Assembly: GCA_022495995.1 (NCBI GenBank)
Contig: JAFEMH010002503.1
Span: forward strand, 1-64,000
Direction: 5' to 3'
Length of the DNA: 64,000 bases
Source of the DNA: Adenophora triphylla var. japonica
Lineage: Eukaryota; Streptophyta; Magnoliopsida; Asterales; Campanulaceae
Shown piece after piece: positions 1 through 14,600 of this stretch. Every line of letters begins with the position of its first letter. The first letter of the stretch is position 1. The position numbers were made by a program, and so were the translations under genes. The notes under the pieces are model-generated. The model saw only the letters and a program-made list of their open reading frames with translations. It searched no databases and was not told the DNA's origin.

Positions 1-1129
1 GGTGAAAATCACCATTTACGAAATTTCCCGATTCCCCAAAGGGGGTAGCTCACGCACTTTATTTTTGGGCTCCCAGGCACTAGTAGCCAAATACCATATT
101 TTTTTCAACCAATCCAATATAACATTTGAAAGGATCCACCCACCAAAAATTTGGCTCAAGCGGAGGTCGTTTTCATGGTGAAAATCACCATTTACGAAAT
201 TTCCCGATTCGCCAAAGGGGGTAGTACACGCATTTTTAGTCTCCCAGACACTAGTAACCAAATACCCTCATTTATTCAACCAATCCAATAGAACATTTGA
301 AAGGATACGTCCACCAAAAATTTGGCTCAAACGGAGGTCGTTTTCATGGTGAAAATCACCATTTACGAAATTTGCTAATTCCCCAAAGGGGTTAGCTCAC
401 GCATTTTTGGGCTCCCGGGAACTATTAGCCAAAAACCCTTCTTTTTTCAACCAATCAAATATAACATTTGAAATGATCCGCCTACCAAAAATTTGGCTCA
501 AACGGAGGTCGTTTTCATGGAGAAAATCACCATTTTTGAAATTTTTCGATTCCCCAAAGAGGGCAGCACACGCGTTTTTGGGCTCCCGGGCACTAGTATC
601 CAAATTCCCTCCTTTTTTCAACCAATCCAACAGAATATTTGAAATGATCCGCCCACCAAAAATTTGGCTCAAACGGAGGTCATTTTCATGGTGAAATCAC
701 CATTTACGAAATTTCCCGATTTTCCCCACATGGGGGTAGTACACGCATTTTTAGGCTCCCGAGTACTCGTAGCCAAATAACCTACTTTTTCATCCAATCC
801 AATAGCACATTTGAAAGGATAAGCCCACCAAAAATTTGGCTCAAATGGAGGTCGTTTTCATGGTGAAAATCACCATTTACGAAATTTCCCGATTCCCCAA
901 AGGGGGTAGCTCACGCATTTTTGGGCTCCCGGAAACTAGTAGCCAAATACCCTTCCTTTTTCAACCAATCCAATATAACATTTGAAAGGATCCGCCCATC
1001 AAAAATTTGGCTCAAACGAAGGTCGTTTTCAAGGTGAAAATCATCATTTACAAAATTTCCCAATTCGCCAAAGGGGGATAGTACACGCATTTTTAGGCTC
1101 CCGGGCACTAATAGCCAAATACCCTTCAT

Positions 1130-4100
1130 CCCACCAAAAATTTGGCTCAAACGGAGGTCCTTTTTATGGTGAAAATCACCATTTACGAAATTTTCCGATT
1201 CCCCAAAGGGGGTAGCTCAATCATTTTTAGGCTCCCGGGCACTAGTAGCCAAATACCCTCCTTTTTTCAACCAATCTAATAAAAGGATACGCCCACCAAA
1301 AATTTGCCTCAAACGGAGGTCGTTTTCATGGTGAAAATCACCATTTACGAAATTTTTCGATTCCCCAAAGGGGGGGGGGTAGTACACGCATTTTTTGGCT
1401 CCCGGGCACTAGTATCTAACTACCCTCCTTTTTTCAACCAATCCAATATAACATTTGAAAGGATCCGCCCACCAAAAATTTGTCTCAAACGGAGGTCGTT
1501 TTCATGTTGAAAATGACCATTTACGAAATTTCCTGATTCCCCAAAGGGGGGTAGTACGCATTTTTGGGCTCCCGGGCACTAGTAGCCAAATTCCCTCCTT
1601 TTTTCAACCAATCCAACAGAACATTTGAAAGGATCCGCCCAAAAAAAAAATTGGCTTAAACGGAGGTCGTTTTCATGGTGAAAATCACTATTTACGAAAT
1701 TTCCCGATTCCCCAAAGGGGTTAGCTTACGCATTTTTGGGCTCCCGGGCACTAGTAGTCAAATACCCTCCTTTTTTCAACCAATCCAATATATCACTTGA
1801 AATGATCCGCCCACCAAAAATTTGGCTCAAACGGAGGTCGTTTTCATGGTGAAATGACCATTTACGAGAAATTCCCGATTCCCCAAAGGATTAGTACACG
1901 CATTTTTGGCCTCTCGGGCACTAGTAGCCAAATACCATCCTTTTTTCATTCAATCCAATAGAACATTTGAAAGGATAAACCCACCAAAAATTTGACTCAA
2001 ACGGAGGTCGTTTTCATGGTGAAAATCACCATTTACGAAATTTCCGGATTCCCCAAAGGGGTAGTACACGCATTTTTGGACTCCCTGGCACTAGTAGCCA
2101 AATACCCTCCTTTTTTCAACCAATCCAATAGAACATTTGAAAGGATCCGCCCACCAAAAATTTGGCTCAAACGGAGGTCGTTTTCATGGTGAAAATCACC
2201 ATTTACGAAATTTCTCGATTCCCCAAAGGGGGTAGCTCACGCATTTTTGGGCTCCCGGGCACTTGTAGCCAAATACCCTCCTTTTTTCAACCAATCCAGT
2301 AGAACATTTGAAAGGATCCGCCCACCAAAAATTTGGCTCAAACGGAGGTCGTTTTCATGGTGAAAATCACCATTTACGAAATTTCCCGATTCCCCAAAGG
2401 GGGTAGCTCACGCATTTTTGGGCTCCCGGACACTCGTAGCCAAATACCCTCCTTTTTTCAACCAATCCAATATAACGTTTGAAAGGATCCGCCCACCAAA
2501 AATTTGGCTCAAACGGAGGTCGTTTTCATGGTGAAAATCACCATTTACGAAATTTTCCGATTCGCCAAAGGGGGTAGGACACGTATTTTTGGGCTCCCGG
2601 GCACTAGTAGCTAAATACCCTCCTTTTTTTAACCAATCCAATAGTACATTTGAAATGATCCGTCCACCAAAAATTTGGCTCAAACGGAGGTTATTTTCAT
2701 GGTGAAAATCACCATTTACGAAATTTTTCGATTCCCCAAAGGGGGTAGCTCACGCATTTTTGGGCCCCCGGGCACTAGTAGCCAAATACTCTACTTTTTT
2801 TAACCAATCCAATATAACATTTGAAAGGATCCGTCCACCAAAAATTAGGCACAAACGGAGGTCGTTTTCATGGTGAAAATCACCATTTTCAAAATTTCTC
2901 GATTCCCCAAAGCGGGTAGCACACGCATTTTTGGGCTCCCGGGAACTAGTAGCCAAATTCCCTCCTTTTTTCAACCAATCCAAAAGAACATTTGAAATAA
3001 TCCGCCCACCAAATATTTGGCTCAAACGGAGGCCGTTTTCATGGTGAAATGACCATTTTTGGGCTCTCGGGCACTAGTAGCCAAATACCATCCTTTTTTC
3101 ATCCAATCCAATAGAACATTTGAAAGGATAAGCCCACCAAAAAATTGGCTCAAACGGAGGTCGTTTTCATGGGGAAAATCACCATTTACGAAATTTCCCG
3201 ATTCCCCAAGGGGGGTAGTACACGCATTTTTTGGCTCCGGGGCACTAATAGCCAAATACCCTCCTTTTTTCAACCAATCCAATAGAACATTTGAAAGGAT
3301 CCGTCCACCAAAAATTTGGCTCAAACGTAGGTCGTTTTCATGGTGAAAATCACCATTTACGAAATTTCTCGATTCCCCAAAAGGGGTAGCTCACGCATTT
3401 TTGGGCTCCCGGACACTAGTAGCCAAATACCCTCCTTTTTTTAACCAATCCAATATAACATTTGAAAGGATCCTCCCACCAAAAATTTGGGTCAAACGGA
3501 GATCGTTTTCATGGTGAAAATCACCATTTACGAAATTTCCCTATTCCCCAAAGGGGGTATAGCTCATTCATTTTTAGGCTCCCGGGCACTAGTAGCCAAA
3601 TATCCTCCTTTTTTCAACCAATCTAATAAAAGGATCTGCCCATCAAAAATTTGCCTCAAACGGAGGTCGTTTTCATGGTGAAAATCACCATTTACGAAAT
3701 TTTCCGATTCCCCAAAGGGGGGGGGTAGTACACGCATTTTTTGGCTCCCGGGCACTAGTAGCTAACTACCCTCCTTTTTTTAACCAATCCAATATAACAT
3801 TTGAAAGGATCCGTCCACCAAAAATTTGGCTCAAACGGAGGTCGTTTTCATGATGAAAATCACCATTTACGAAATTTCCTGATTCCCCAAAGGGGGGTAG
3901 TACACGCATTTATGGGCTCCCGGGCACAAGTAACCAAATACCCTCCTTTTTTCAACCAATCCAATAAAACATTTGAAAGGATCTGCCCACCAAAAATTTG
4001 GCTCAAACGGAGGTCGTTTTCATGGTGAAAATCACTATTTTCGAAATTTCCTGATTCCCCAAGGGGGGGTAGCACACGCATTTTTGGGCTCCCGGGCACT

Positions 4101-7100
4101 AGTTGCCAAATTCCCTCCTTTTTTCAACCAATTCAATAGAACATTAGAGATGATCCGCCCATCAAAAATTTGGCTCAAACGGAGGTCGTTTTCATGGTGA
4201 AATGACCTTTTTTGGCCTCTCGGGCACTAGTAGCCAAATACCATCATTTTTTCATCCAATCCAATAGAAAATTTGAAAGGATAAGCCCACCAAAAATTTG
4301 ACTCAAACGTAGGTCGTTTTCATGGTGAAAATCACTATTTACGAAATTTCTCGATTCCCCAAAGGGGGTAGTACACGCATTTTTGAGCTCCCGGGCACTC
4401 GTAGCCAAATACCCTCCTTTTTTCAACAAATACAGTAGAACATTTGAAAGGATCCGCCCAACAAAAATTTGGCTCAAACGGAGGTCGTTTTCATGGTGAA
4501 AATGACCATTTACGAAATTTCCCGATTCCCCAATGGGGGTAGTACACGCATTTTTGGGCTCCCGGGCACTAGTAGACAAATACCCTCCTTTTTTCAACCA
4601 ATCCAATAGAACATTTGAAAGGATCCGTACACCAAAAATTTGGCTCAAACGGAGGTCATTTTCATGGTGAAAATCACCATTTACGAAATTTTTCGATTCC
4701 CCAAAGGGGGTAGCTCACGCATTTTTGGGCTCCCGGGAACTCGTAGCCAAATACCCTCCTTTTTTTCAAACAATCCAATATAACGTTTGAAAGGATTCGC
4801 CCACCAAAAATTTGGCTCAAACGGAGGTCGTTTTCATGATGAAAATCACCATTTACGAAATTTTCTGATACACCAAAGGGGGTAGTACACGCATTTTGGG
4901 CTCCCGGGCACTAGTAGCTAAATACCCTCCTTTTTTTAAACAATCCAATAAAAAATTTGAAATTATCCTTCCACCAAAAATTTGGCTCAAACGGAGGTCA
5001 TTTTCATGGTGAAAATCACCATTAACGAAATTTCCCGATTCCCCAAAGGTTGTAGCTCACGCATTTTTGGGCCCCCGGGCACTAGTAGCCAAATACTCTA
5101 CTTTTTTTAACCAATCCAATATAACATTTGAAAGGATCCGCCCACCAAAAATTTGGTTCAAACGGAGGTCATTTTCGTGGTGAAAATCAGCATTTACGAA
5201 ATTTCTCTATTCGCCAAAGGGGGTAGTACAAGCATTTTTATGCTCCCGGGCACTCGTAGCCAAATACCCTCCTTTTTTCAACCAATTCAATAGAACATTT
5301 GAAAGGATCCGCCCACGAAAAATTTGGCTCAAACGGAGGTCGTTTTCATGGTGAAAATGACCATTTACGAAATTTCTCGATTCCCCAAAGGGGGGTAGTA
5401 CACGCATTTTTGGGCTCCAGGGCACTAGTAGCCAAATACCCTCCTTTTTTCAACCAATCCAATAAAACCTTTTAAAGGACCCGCCCACCAAAAATTAGGC
5501 ACAAACGGAGGTCGTTTTCATGGTGAAAATCACCATTTTCAAAATTTCCCGATTCCCCAAAGGGGGTAGCACACGCGTTTTTGGGCTCCCGGGCACTAGT
5601 AGCCAAATTTCCTCCTTTTTTCAACCAATCCAAAAGATCATTTGAAATAATCTGCCCACCAAAAATTTGGCTCAAACGGAGGTCGTTTTAATGGTGAAAT
5701 GACCAATTTTGTGCTCTCGGGCACTAGTAGCCAAATACCATCCTTTTTTCATCCAATCCAATAGAGAATTTGAAAGGATAAGCCCACCAAAACTTTGGCT
5801 AAAACGGAGATCGTTTTCATGGGGAAAATCACCATTTACGAAATTTCCCGATTCCCCAAAGGGGGTAGCACACGCAATTTTTGGCTCCCGGGCACTAGTA
5901 GCCAAATACCCTCCTTTTTTTCAACCAATCCAATAGAACATTTGAAAGGATCCGTCCACCAAAAATTTGGCTCAAACGGAGGTCGTTTTCATGGTGAAAA
6001 TCACCATTTACGAAATTTTCCGATTCCCCAAAGGGGGTTGCTCACGCATTTTTGTGCTCCTGGGCACTATTAGCCAAATACCCTTCTTTTTTCAACTAAT
6101 CCAATATAACATTTGAAAGGATCCGCCTACAAAAAATTTGGCTCAAACGGAGGTCATTTTTATGGTGAAAATGACCATTTACGAAATTTTCTGATTCCCC
6201 AAAGGGTGTAGTACACGCATTTTTGGACTCCCGGACACTAGTAGCCAAATACCCTCCTTTTTTCAACCAATCCAATATAACATTTGAAAGGATCCTCCCA
6301 CCAAAAATTTGGCTCAAACGGAGGTCGTTTTCATGGTGAAAATCACCATTTACGAAATTTCCCTATTCCCCAAAGGGGGTAGCTCACGCATTTTTAGGCT
6401 CCCGGGCACTAGTAGCCAAATACCCTCCTTTTTTCAACCAATCTAATAAAAGGATCCGCCCATCAAAAATTTGGCTCAAAGGGAGGTCGTTTTCATGGTG
6501 AAAATCACCATTTACGAAATTTTTCGATTCCCCAAGGGGGGGGTAGTACACGCATTTTTTGGCTCCCGGGCACTAGTAGCTAACTACCCTCCTTTTATCA
6601 ACCAATCCAATAGAACATTTGAAAGGATCCGCCCAACAAAAATTTGTCTCAAACGGAGGTCGTTTTCATGGTGAAAATGACAATTTACAAAATTTCCCGA
6701 TTCCCCAAAGGGGGGTAGTACACGCATTTTTGGGCTCCCGGGCACAAGTAGCCAAATACCCTCCTTTTTCAACCAATCCAATAAAACATTTGAAAGGATC
6801 TGTCCATCAAAAATTTGGCTCAAACGGAGGTCGTTTTCATGGTGAAAATCACTATTTTCGAAATTTCCTGATTCCACAATGGGGGTAGCACACGCATTTT
6901 TGGGCTCCCGGGCACTAGTTGCCAAATTCCCTCCTTTTTTCAACCAATTCAATAGAACATTAGAGATGATCCGCCCATCAAAAATTTGGCTCAAACGGAG
7001 GTCGTTTTCACAGTGAAATGACCTTTTTTGGCCTCTCGGGCACTAGTAGCCAAATACCATCATTTTTTCATCCAATCCAATAGAAAATTTGAAAGGATAA

Positions 7101-8420
7101 GCCCACAAAAAATTTGACTCAAACGTAGGTCGTTTTCATGGTGAAAATCACCATTTACGAAATTTCTCGATTCCCCAAAGGGTAGTACACGCATTTTTGG
7201 GCTCCCGGGCACTCGTAGCCAAATACCCTCCTTTTTTCAACCAATCCAATATAACATTTGAAAGGATCCGCCCACCAAAAATTTGGCTCAAACGGAGGTC
7301 GTTTTCATGGTGAAAATCACCATTTACGAAATTTCCCGATTCGCCAAATTTTTGGGCTCCCGGGCACTAGTAGCTAAATACCCTCCTTTTTTTAACCAAT
7401 CCAATAGAACATTTGAAATTATCCGTCCACCAAAAATTTGGCTCAAACGGAGGTCATTTTCATAGGGAAAATCACCATTAACAAAATTTCCCGATTCCCC
7501 AAAGGGGGTAGCTCACGCATTTTTTGGCCCCGGGGCACTAGTAGCCAAATACTCTAATTTTTTTAACCAATCCAATATAACATTTAAAAGGATCCGCCCA
7601 TTAAAAATTTGGCTCAAACGGAGGTCGGTTTCGTGGTGAAAATCACCATTTACGAAATTTCTCGATTCGCCAAAGGGGGTAGCACAAGCATTTTTATGCT
7701 CCCGGGCACTCGTAGCAAAATACCCTCCTTTTTTCAACCAATTTAATAGAACATTTGAAAAGATCCGCCCACGAAAAATTTGGCTCAAACGGAGGTCGTT
7801 TTCATGGTGAAAATGACCATTTACGAAATTTCCCGATTTCCCAAAGGGTACTAGTAGCCAAATACCCTCCTTTTTTCAACCAATCCAATAAAACATTTTA
7901 AAGGATCCGCCCACCAAAAATTAGGCACAAACGGAGGTCTTTTTCATGGTGAAAATCACCATTTTCAAAATTTCCCGATTCTCCAAAGGGGGTAGCACAC
8001 GCGTTTTTGGTCTCCCGGGCACTAGTAGCCAAATTTCCTCCTTTTTTCAACCATTCCAATAGATCATTTGAAATAATCCGCCCAATAAAATTTGGCTCAA
8101 ACGGAGGTCGTTTTCATGGTGAAATGACCATTTTTGCGCTCTCGGGCACTATTAGCCAAATACCATCCTTTTTTCATCCAATCCGATAGAGCATTTGAAA
8201 GGATAAGCCCACCAAAAATTTGGCTCAAACTGAGATCGTTTTCATGGGAAAAATCACCATTTACGAAATTTTTCGATTCCCCAAAGGGGGTAGCACACGC
8301 ATTTTTTGGCTCCCGGGAACTAATAGCCAAATACCCTCCTTTTTTCAACCAATCCAATAGAACATTTGAAAGGATCCGTCCACCAAAAAATTGGCTCAAA
8401 CGGAGGTCGTTTTCTTGGTG
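1130..8420 (+). repeat. Long-range satellite duplication, copy 1 (partner 11655-18660)
   Basis: The order of diagnostic monomer variants here is repeated downstream at offsets of about 10524 (1304 to 11828), 10692 (1849 to 12541), 10479 (3022 to 13501), 10304 (5472 to 15776) and 10242 (8097 to 18339). Offset changes are mostly near whole or part monomers, as expected for unequal exchange inside a duplicated block. Shared oddities include the ATTAGAGATGATCCGCCC variant near 4142/14451 and the CACAAGTAGCC variant. Ends were judged by eye. Confidence 0.75.
3043..3170 (+). repeat. Short (~128-bp) marker monomer variant of the satellite
   Basis: A distinct satellite subfamily, shown here by one copy. 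It lacks about 43 bp between two ATTT microhomologies: ACCATTT joins directly to TTGGGCTCTC. It always carries linked marks elsewhere in the unit (CTCTCGGGCAC for CTCCCGGGCAC, ACCATCCTTTTTTCATCC for ACCCTCCTTTTTTCAACC, GATAAGCCC for GATCCGCCC). Other copies begin near 4196, 5693, 7013, 8118, 9427, 10239, 11221, 12541, 13522, 14505, 15997, 17207, 18360, 20024, 20493, 22513 and 25939. Undeleted monomers with the same linked marks occur near 1849, 28156, 29697 and 30550 and look like the parental form. Confidence 0.85.
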
Positions 8421-9540
8421 AAAATCACCATTTACGAAATTTCTCGATTCCCCAAAAGGGGTAGCTCACGCATTTTTGGGCTCCCGGACACTAGTAGCCA
8501 AATACCCTCCTTTTTTCAACCAATCCAATATAACATTTGAAAGGATCCTCCCACCAAAAATTTGGCTCAAACGGAGGTCGTTTTCATGGTGAAAATCACC
8601 ATTTACGAAATTTCCCGATTCGCCAAATTTTTGAGCTCCCGGGCACTAGTAGCTAAATACCCTCCTTTTTTTAACCAATCCAATAGAACATTTGAAATTA
8701 TCCGTCCACCAAAAATTTGGCTCAAACGGAGGTCATTTTCATGGTGAAAATCACCATTAACAAAATTTCCCGATTCCCCAAAGGGGGTAGATCACGCGTT
8801 TTTGGGCCCCCGGGCACTAGTAGCCAAATACTCTACTTTTTTTAACCAATCCAATATAACATTTGAAAGGATCCGCCCATTAAAAATTTGGCTCAAACGG
8901 AGGTCGGTTTCGTGGTGAAAATCACCATTTACGAAATTTCTCGATTCGCCAAAGGGGGTAGTACAAGCATTTTTATGCTCCCCGCCACTCGTAGCAAAAT
9001 ACCCTCCTTTTTTCAACCAATTCAATAGAACATTTGAAAGGATCCGCCCACGAAAAATTTGGCTCAAACGGAAGTCGTTTTCATGGTGAAAACGACCATT
9101 TACGAAATTTCCCGATTTCCCAAAGGGGGTAGTACACGCATTTTTGGGCTCCAGGGTACTAGTAGCCAAATACCCTCCTTTTTTCAACCAATCCAATAAA
9201 ACATTTTAAAGAATCCGCCCACCAAAAATTAGGCACAAACGGAGGTCTTTTTCATGGTGAAAATCACCATTTTCAAAATTTCCCGATTCTCCAAAGGGGG
9301 TAGCACACGCGTTTTTGGTCTCCCGGGCACTAGTAGCCAAATTTCCTCCTTTTTTAAACCAATCCAATAGATCATTTGAAATAATCCGCCCACCAAAAAT
9401 TTGGCTCAAACGGAGGTCGTTTTCATGGTGAAATGACCATTTTTGGGCTCTCGGGCACTAGTAGCCAAATACCATCCTTTTTTCATCCAATCCAATAGAG
9501 AATTTGAAAGGATAAGCCCACCAAAAATTTGGCTCAAACG
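7283..9540 (+). repeat. Local 1279-bp satellite block duplication
   Basis: The rare monomer with a deletion in which CGCCAAATTTTTGGGCTCC replaces the longer block occurs near 7343 and 8622, and the monomers after it recur with an offset of 1279 bp. A later block at 8792-9409 recurs at 17725-18342 (offset 8933), so this local duplication arose inside the long-range one. Confidence 0.65.
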
Positions 9541-11654
9541 GAGGTCGTTTTCATGGTGAAAATCACCATTTACGAAATTTCCCGATTCCCCAAAGGGGGT
9601 AGCTCACGCATTTTTGGGCTCCCGGAAACTAGTAGCCAAATACCCTCCTTTTTTCAACCAATCCAATATAACATTTGAAAGGATCCGCCCATCAAAAATT
9701 TGGCTCAAACGAAGGTCGTTTTCAAGGTGAAAATCATCATTTACAAAATTTCCCAATTCGCCAAAGGGGGTAGTACACACATTTTTAGGCTCCCGGGCAC
9801 TAATAGCCAAATACCCTCCATTTTTCAACCAATCGAATAGAACATTTGAAAGGATCCGCCCACCAAAAATTTGTCTCAAACGGAGGTCGTTTTCATTGTG
9901 AAAATGACCATTTACGAAATTTCCCGATTCCCCAAAGGGGGGTAGTACACGCATTTTTGGCTCCCGGGCACAAGTAGCGAAATACCCTCCTTTTTTTCAA
10001 CCAATCCAATAAAACATTTGAAAGGATCCGCCCACCAAAAATTTGGCTCAAACGGAGGTCGTTTTCATGGTGAAAATCACTATTTTCGAAATTTCCTGAT
10101 TCCCCAAAGGGGGTAGCACACGCATTTTTGGGCTTCCGGGCACTAGTAGCCAAATTCTTTCCTTTTTTCAACCAATTCAACAGAACATTTGAAATGATCC
10201 GCTCACCAAAAATTTGGCTCAAACGAAGGTCTTTTTATAGTGAAATGACCATTTTTGGCCTCTCGGGCACTGGTATCCAAATACCATCATTTTTTCATCC
10301 AATCCAATAGAAAATTTGAAAGGATAAGCCCACCAAAAATTTGACTCAAACGTAGGTCGTTTTCATGGTGAAAATCACCATTTACGAAATATCTCGATTC
10401 CCCAAAGGGGGTAGTACACGCATTTTTGGGCTCCCGGGCACTCGTAGCCAAATACCCTCCTTTTTTCAACCAATCCAATAGAACATTTGAAAGGATCCGC
10501 CCACCAAAAATTTGGCTCAAACGGAGGTCGTTTTCATGGTGAAAATCACCATTTACGAAATTTCCCGATTCCCCAAAGGGGGTAGCTCACGCATTTTTGG
10601 GCTCCCGGGCACTCGTAGCCAAATACCCTCCTTTTTTCAACCAATCCAATATAACGTTTGAAAGGATCCGCCCACCAAAAATTTGGCTCAAACAGAGGTC
10701 TTTTTCATGGTGAAAATCACCATTTACGAAATTTTTCGATTCGCCAAAGGGGGTAGGACACGTATTTTTGGGCTCCCGGGCACTAGTAGCTAAATACCCT
10801 CCTTTTTTTAACCAATCCTATAGTACATTTGAAATGATCCGTCCACCAAAAAATTGGCTCAAACGGAGGTTATTTTCATGGTGAAAATCACCATTTATGA
10901 AATTTTCCGATTCCCCAAAGGGGTAGCTCACGCATTTTTGAGCTCCCGGGCACTAGTAGCCAAATACTCTACTTTTTTTAACCAATCTAATATAACATTT
11001 GAAAGGATCCGCCCACCAAAAATTAGGCACAAATGGAGGTCGTTTTCATGGTGAAAATCACCATTTTCAAAATTTCTCCATTTCCCAAAGCAGGTAGCAC
11101 ACGCATTTTTGGGCTCCCGGGCACTAGTAGCCAAATTCCCTCCTTTTTTCAAACAATCCAAAAGAACATTTGAAATAATCCGCCCACCAAATATTTGGCT
11201 CAAACGGAGGCCGTTTTCATGGTGAAATGACCATTTTTTGGGCTCTCGGGCACTAGTAGCCAAATACCATCCTTTTTTCATCCAATCCAATAGAACATTT
11301 GAAAGGATAAGCCCATCAAAAAATTGGCTCAGACGGAGGTCGTTTTCATGGGGAAAATCACCATTTACGAAATTTCCCGATTCCCCAAAGGGGGTAGCAA
11401 ACGCATTTTTTGGCTCCTGGGCACTAATAGCCAAATACCCTCCTTTTTTCAACCAATCCAATAGAACATTTGAAAGGATCCGTCCACCAAAAAAATGGCT
11501 CAAACGGAGGTCGTTTTCATGGTGAAAATCACCATTTACGAAATTTCTCGATTCCCCAAAAGGGGTAGCTAACGCATTTTTGGGCTCCCGGACACTAGTA
11601 GCCAAATACCCTCCTTTTTTCAACCAATCCAATATAACATTTGAAAGGATCCTC

Positions 11655-14600
11655 CCACCAAAAATTTGGCTCAAACGGAGGTCGTTTTCATGGTGAAAAT
11701 CACCATTTACGAAATTTTCCGATTCCCCAAAGGGGGTAGCTCAATCATTTTTAGGCTCCCGGGCACTAGTAGCCAAATACCCTCCTTTTTTCAACCAATC
11801 TAATAAAAGGATACGCCCACCAAAAATTTGCCTCAAACGGAGGTCGTTTTCATGGTGAAAATCACCATTTACGAAATTTTCCGATTCCCCAAAGGGGGGG
11901 TAGTACATGCATTTTTTGGCTCCCGGGCACTAGTATCTAACTACCTTCCTTTTTTCAACCAATCCAATATAACATTTGAAAGGATCCGCCCACCAAAAAT
12001 TTGTCTCAAACGGAGGTCGTTTTCATGTTGAAAATGACCATTTACGAAATTTCCTGATTCCCCAAAGGGGGGGTAGTACGCATTTTTGGGCTCCCGGGCA
12101 CAAGTAGCCAAATACCCTCCTTTTTTAAACCAATCCAATAAAACATTTGAAAGGATCTGCCCACCAAAAATTTGGCTCAAACGGAGGTCGTTTTCATGGT
12201 GAAAAATCACTATTTTCGAAATTTCCTGATTCCCCAAAGGGGGTAGCACACGCATTTTTGGGCTCCCGGGCACTAGTAGCCAAATTCCCTACTTTTTTCA
12301 ACCAATCCAACAGAACATTTGAAAGGATCCGCCCACAAAAAAATTGGCTTAAACGGAGGTCGTTTTCATGGTGAAAATCACTATTTACGAAATTTTCCGA
12401 TTCCCCAAAGGGGTTAGCTTACGCGTTTTTGGGCTCCCGGGCACTAGTAGTAAAATACCCTCCTTTTTTCAACCAATCCAATATATCATTTGAAATGATC
12501 CGCCCACCAAAAATTTGGCTCAAACGGAGGTCGTTTTCATGGTGAAATGACCAATTTTGGCCTCTCGGGCACTAGTAGCCAAATACCATCATTTTTTCAT
12601 ATAATCCAATAGAAAATTTGAAAGGATAAGCCCACCAAAAATTTGACTCAAACGTAGGTCATTTTCATGGTGAAAATCACCATTTACGAAATTTCTCGAT
12701 TCCCCAAAGGGGGGTAGTACACGCATTTTTGGGCTCCCGGGCACTCGTAGCCAAATACCCTCCTTTTTTCAACCAATCCAATAGAACATTTGAAAGGATC
12801 CGCCCACCAAAAATTTGTCTCAAACGGAGGTCGTTTTCATGGTGAAAATCACCATTTACGAAATTTCCCGATTCCCCAAAGGGGGTAGCTCACGCATTTT
12901 TGGGCTCCCGGGCACTAAGCCAAATACCCTCCTTTTTTCAACCAATCCAATATAACGTTTGAAAGGATCCGCCCACCAAAAATTTGGCTTAAACGGAGGT
13001 CGTTTTCATGGTGAAAATCACCATTTACGAAATTTTCCGATTCGCCAAAGGGGGTAGGACACGTATTTTTGGGCTCCCGGGCACTAGTAGCTAAATACCC
13101 TCCTTTTTTAACCAATCCAATAGTACATTTGAAATGATCCGTCCACCAAAAATTTGGCTCAAACGGAGGTTATTTTCATGGTGAAAATCACCATTTACGA
13201 AATTTTTCGATTCCCCAAAGGGGGTAGCTCACGCATTTTTGGGCCCCCGGACACTAGTAGCCAAATACTCTACTTTTTTTAACCAATCCAATATAACATT
13301 TGAAAGGATCCGCCCACCAAAAATTAGGCACAAACGGAGGTCGTTTTCATGGTGAAAATCACCATTTTCAAAATTTCTCGATTCCCCAAAGCGGGTAGCA
13401 CACGCATTTTTGGGCTCCCGAGCACTAGTAGTCAAATTCCCTCCTTTTTTCAACCAATCCAAAAGAACATTTGAAATAATCCGCCCACCAAATATTTGGC
13501 TCAAACGGAGGCCGTTTTCATGGTGAAATGACCATTTTTGGGCTCTCGGGCACTAGTAGCCAAATACCATCCTTTTTTCATCCAATCCAATAGAACATTT
13601 GAAAGGATAAGCCCACCAAAAAATTGGCTCAAACGGAGGTCGTTTTCATGGGGAAAATCACCATTTACGAAATTTACCGATTCCCCAAGGGGGGTAGCAC
13701 ACGCATTTTTTGGCTCCGGGGCACTAATAGCCAAATACCCTCCTTTTTTCAACCAATCCAATAGAACATTTGAAAGGATCCGTCCACCAAAAATTTGGCT
13801 CAAACGGAGGTCGTTTTCATGGTGAAAATCACCATTTACGAAATTTCTCGATTCCCCAAAAGGGGTAGCTCACGCATTTTTGGGCTCCCGGACACTAGTA
13901 GCCAAATACCCTCCTTTTTTCAACCAATCCAATATAACATTTGAAAGGATCCTCCCACCAAAAATTTGGCTCAAACGGATATCGTTTTCATGGTGAAAAT
14001 CACCATTTACGAAATTTCCCTATTCCCCAAAGGGGGTATAGCTCATTCATTTTTAGGCTCCCGGGCACTAGTAGCCAAATACCCTCCTTTTTTCAACCAA
14101 TCTAATAAAAGGATCTGCCCATCAAAAATTTGCCTCAAACGGAGGTCGTTTTCATGGTGAAAATCACCATTTACGAAATTTTCCGATTCCCCAAAGGGGG
14201 GGGTAGTACACGCATTTTTTGGCTCCCGGGCACTAGTAGCTAACTACCCTCCTTTTTTCAACCAATCCAATATAACATTTGAAAGGATCTGCCCACCAAA
14301 AATTTGGCTCAAACGGAGGTCGTTTTCATGGTGAAAATCACTATTTGTGAAATTTCCTGATTCCCCAAGGGGGGGGGGTAGCACACGCATTTTTGGGCTC
14401 CCGGGCACTAGTTGCCAAATTCCCTCCTTTTTTCAACCAATTCAATAGAACATTAGAGATGATCCGCCCATCAAAAATTTGGCTCAAACGGAGGTCGTTT
14501 TCATGGTGAAATGACCTTTTTTGGCCTCTCGGGCACTAGTAGCCAAATACCATCATTTTTTCATCCAATCCAATAGAAAATTTGAAAGGATAATCCCACC

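Noticed and set aside
10928..11674. Long open frames in the satellite (up to 248 codons), reading as a 57-residue repeat protein
   Set aside because: The monomer is 171 bp (57 codons), so any frame open in one unit stays open through several. Frames occur on both strands at once, end at indels and have no conserved start.
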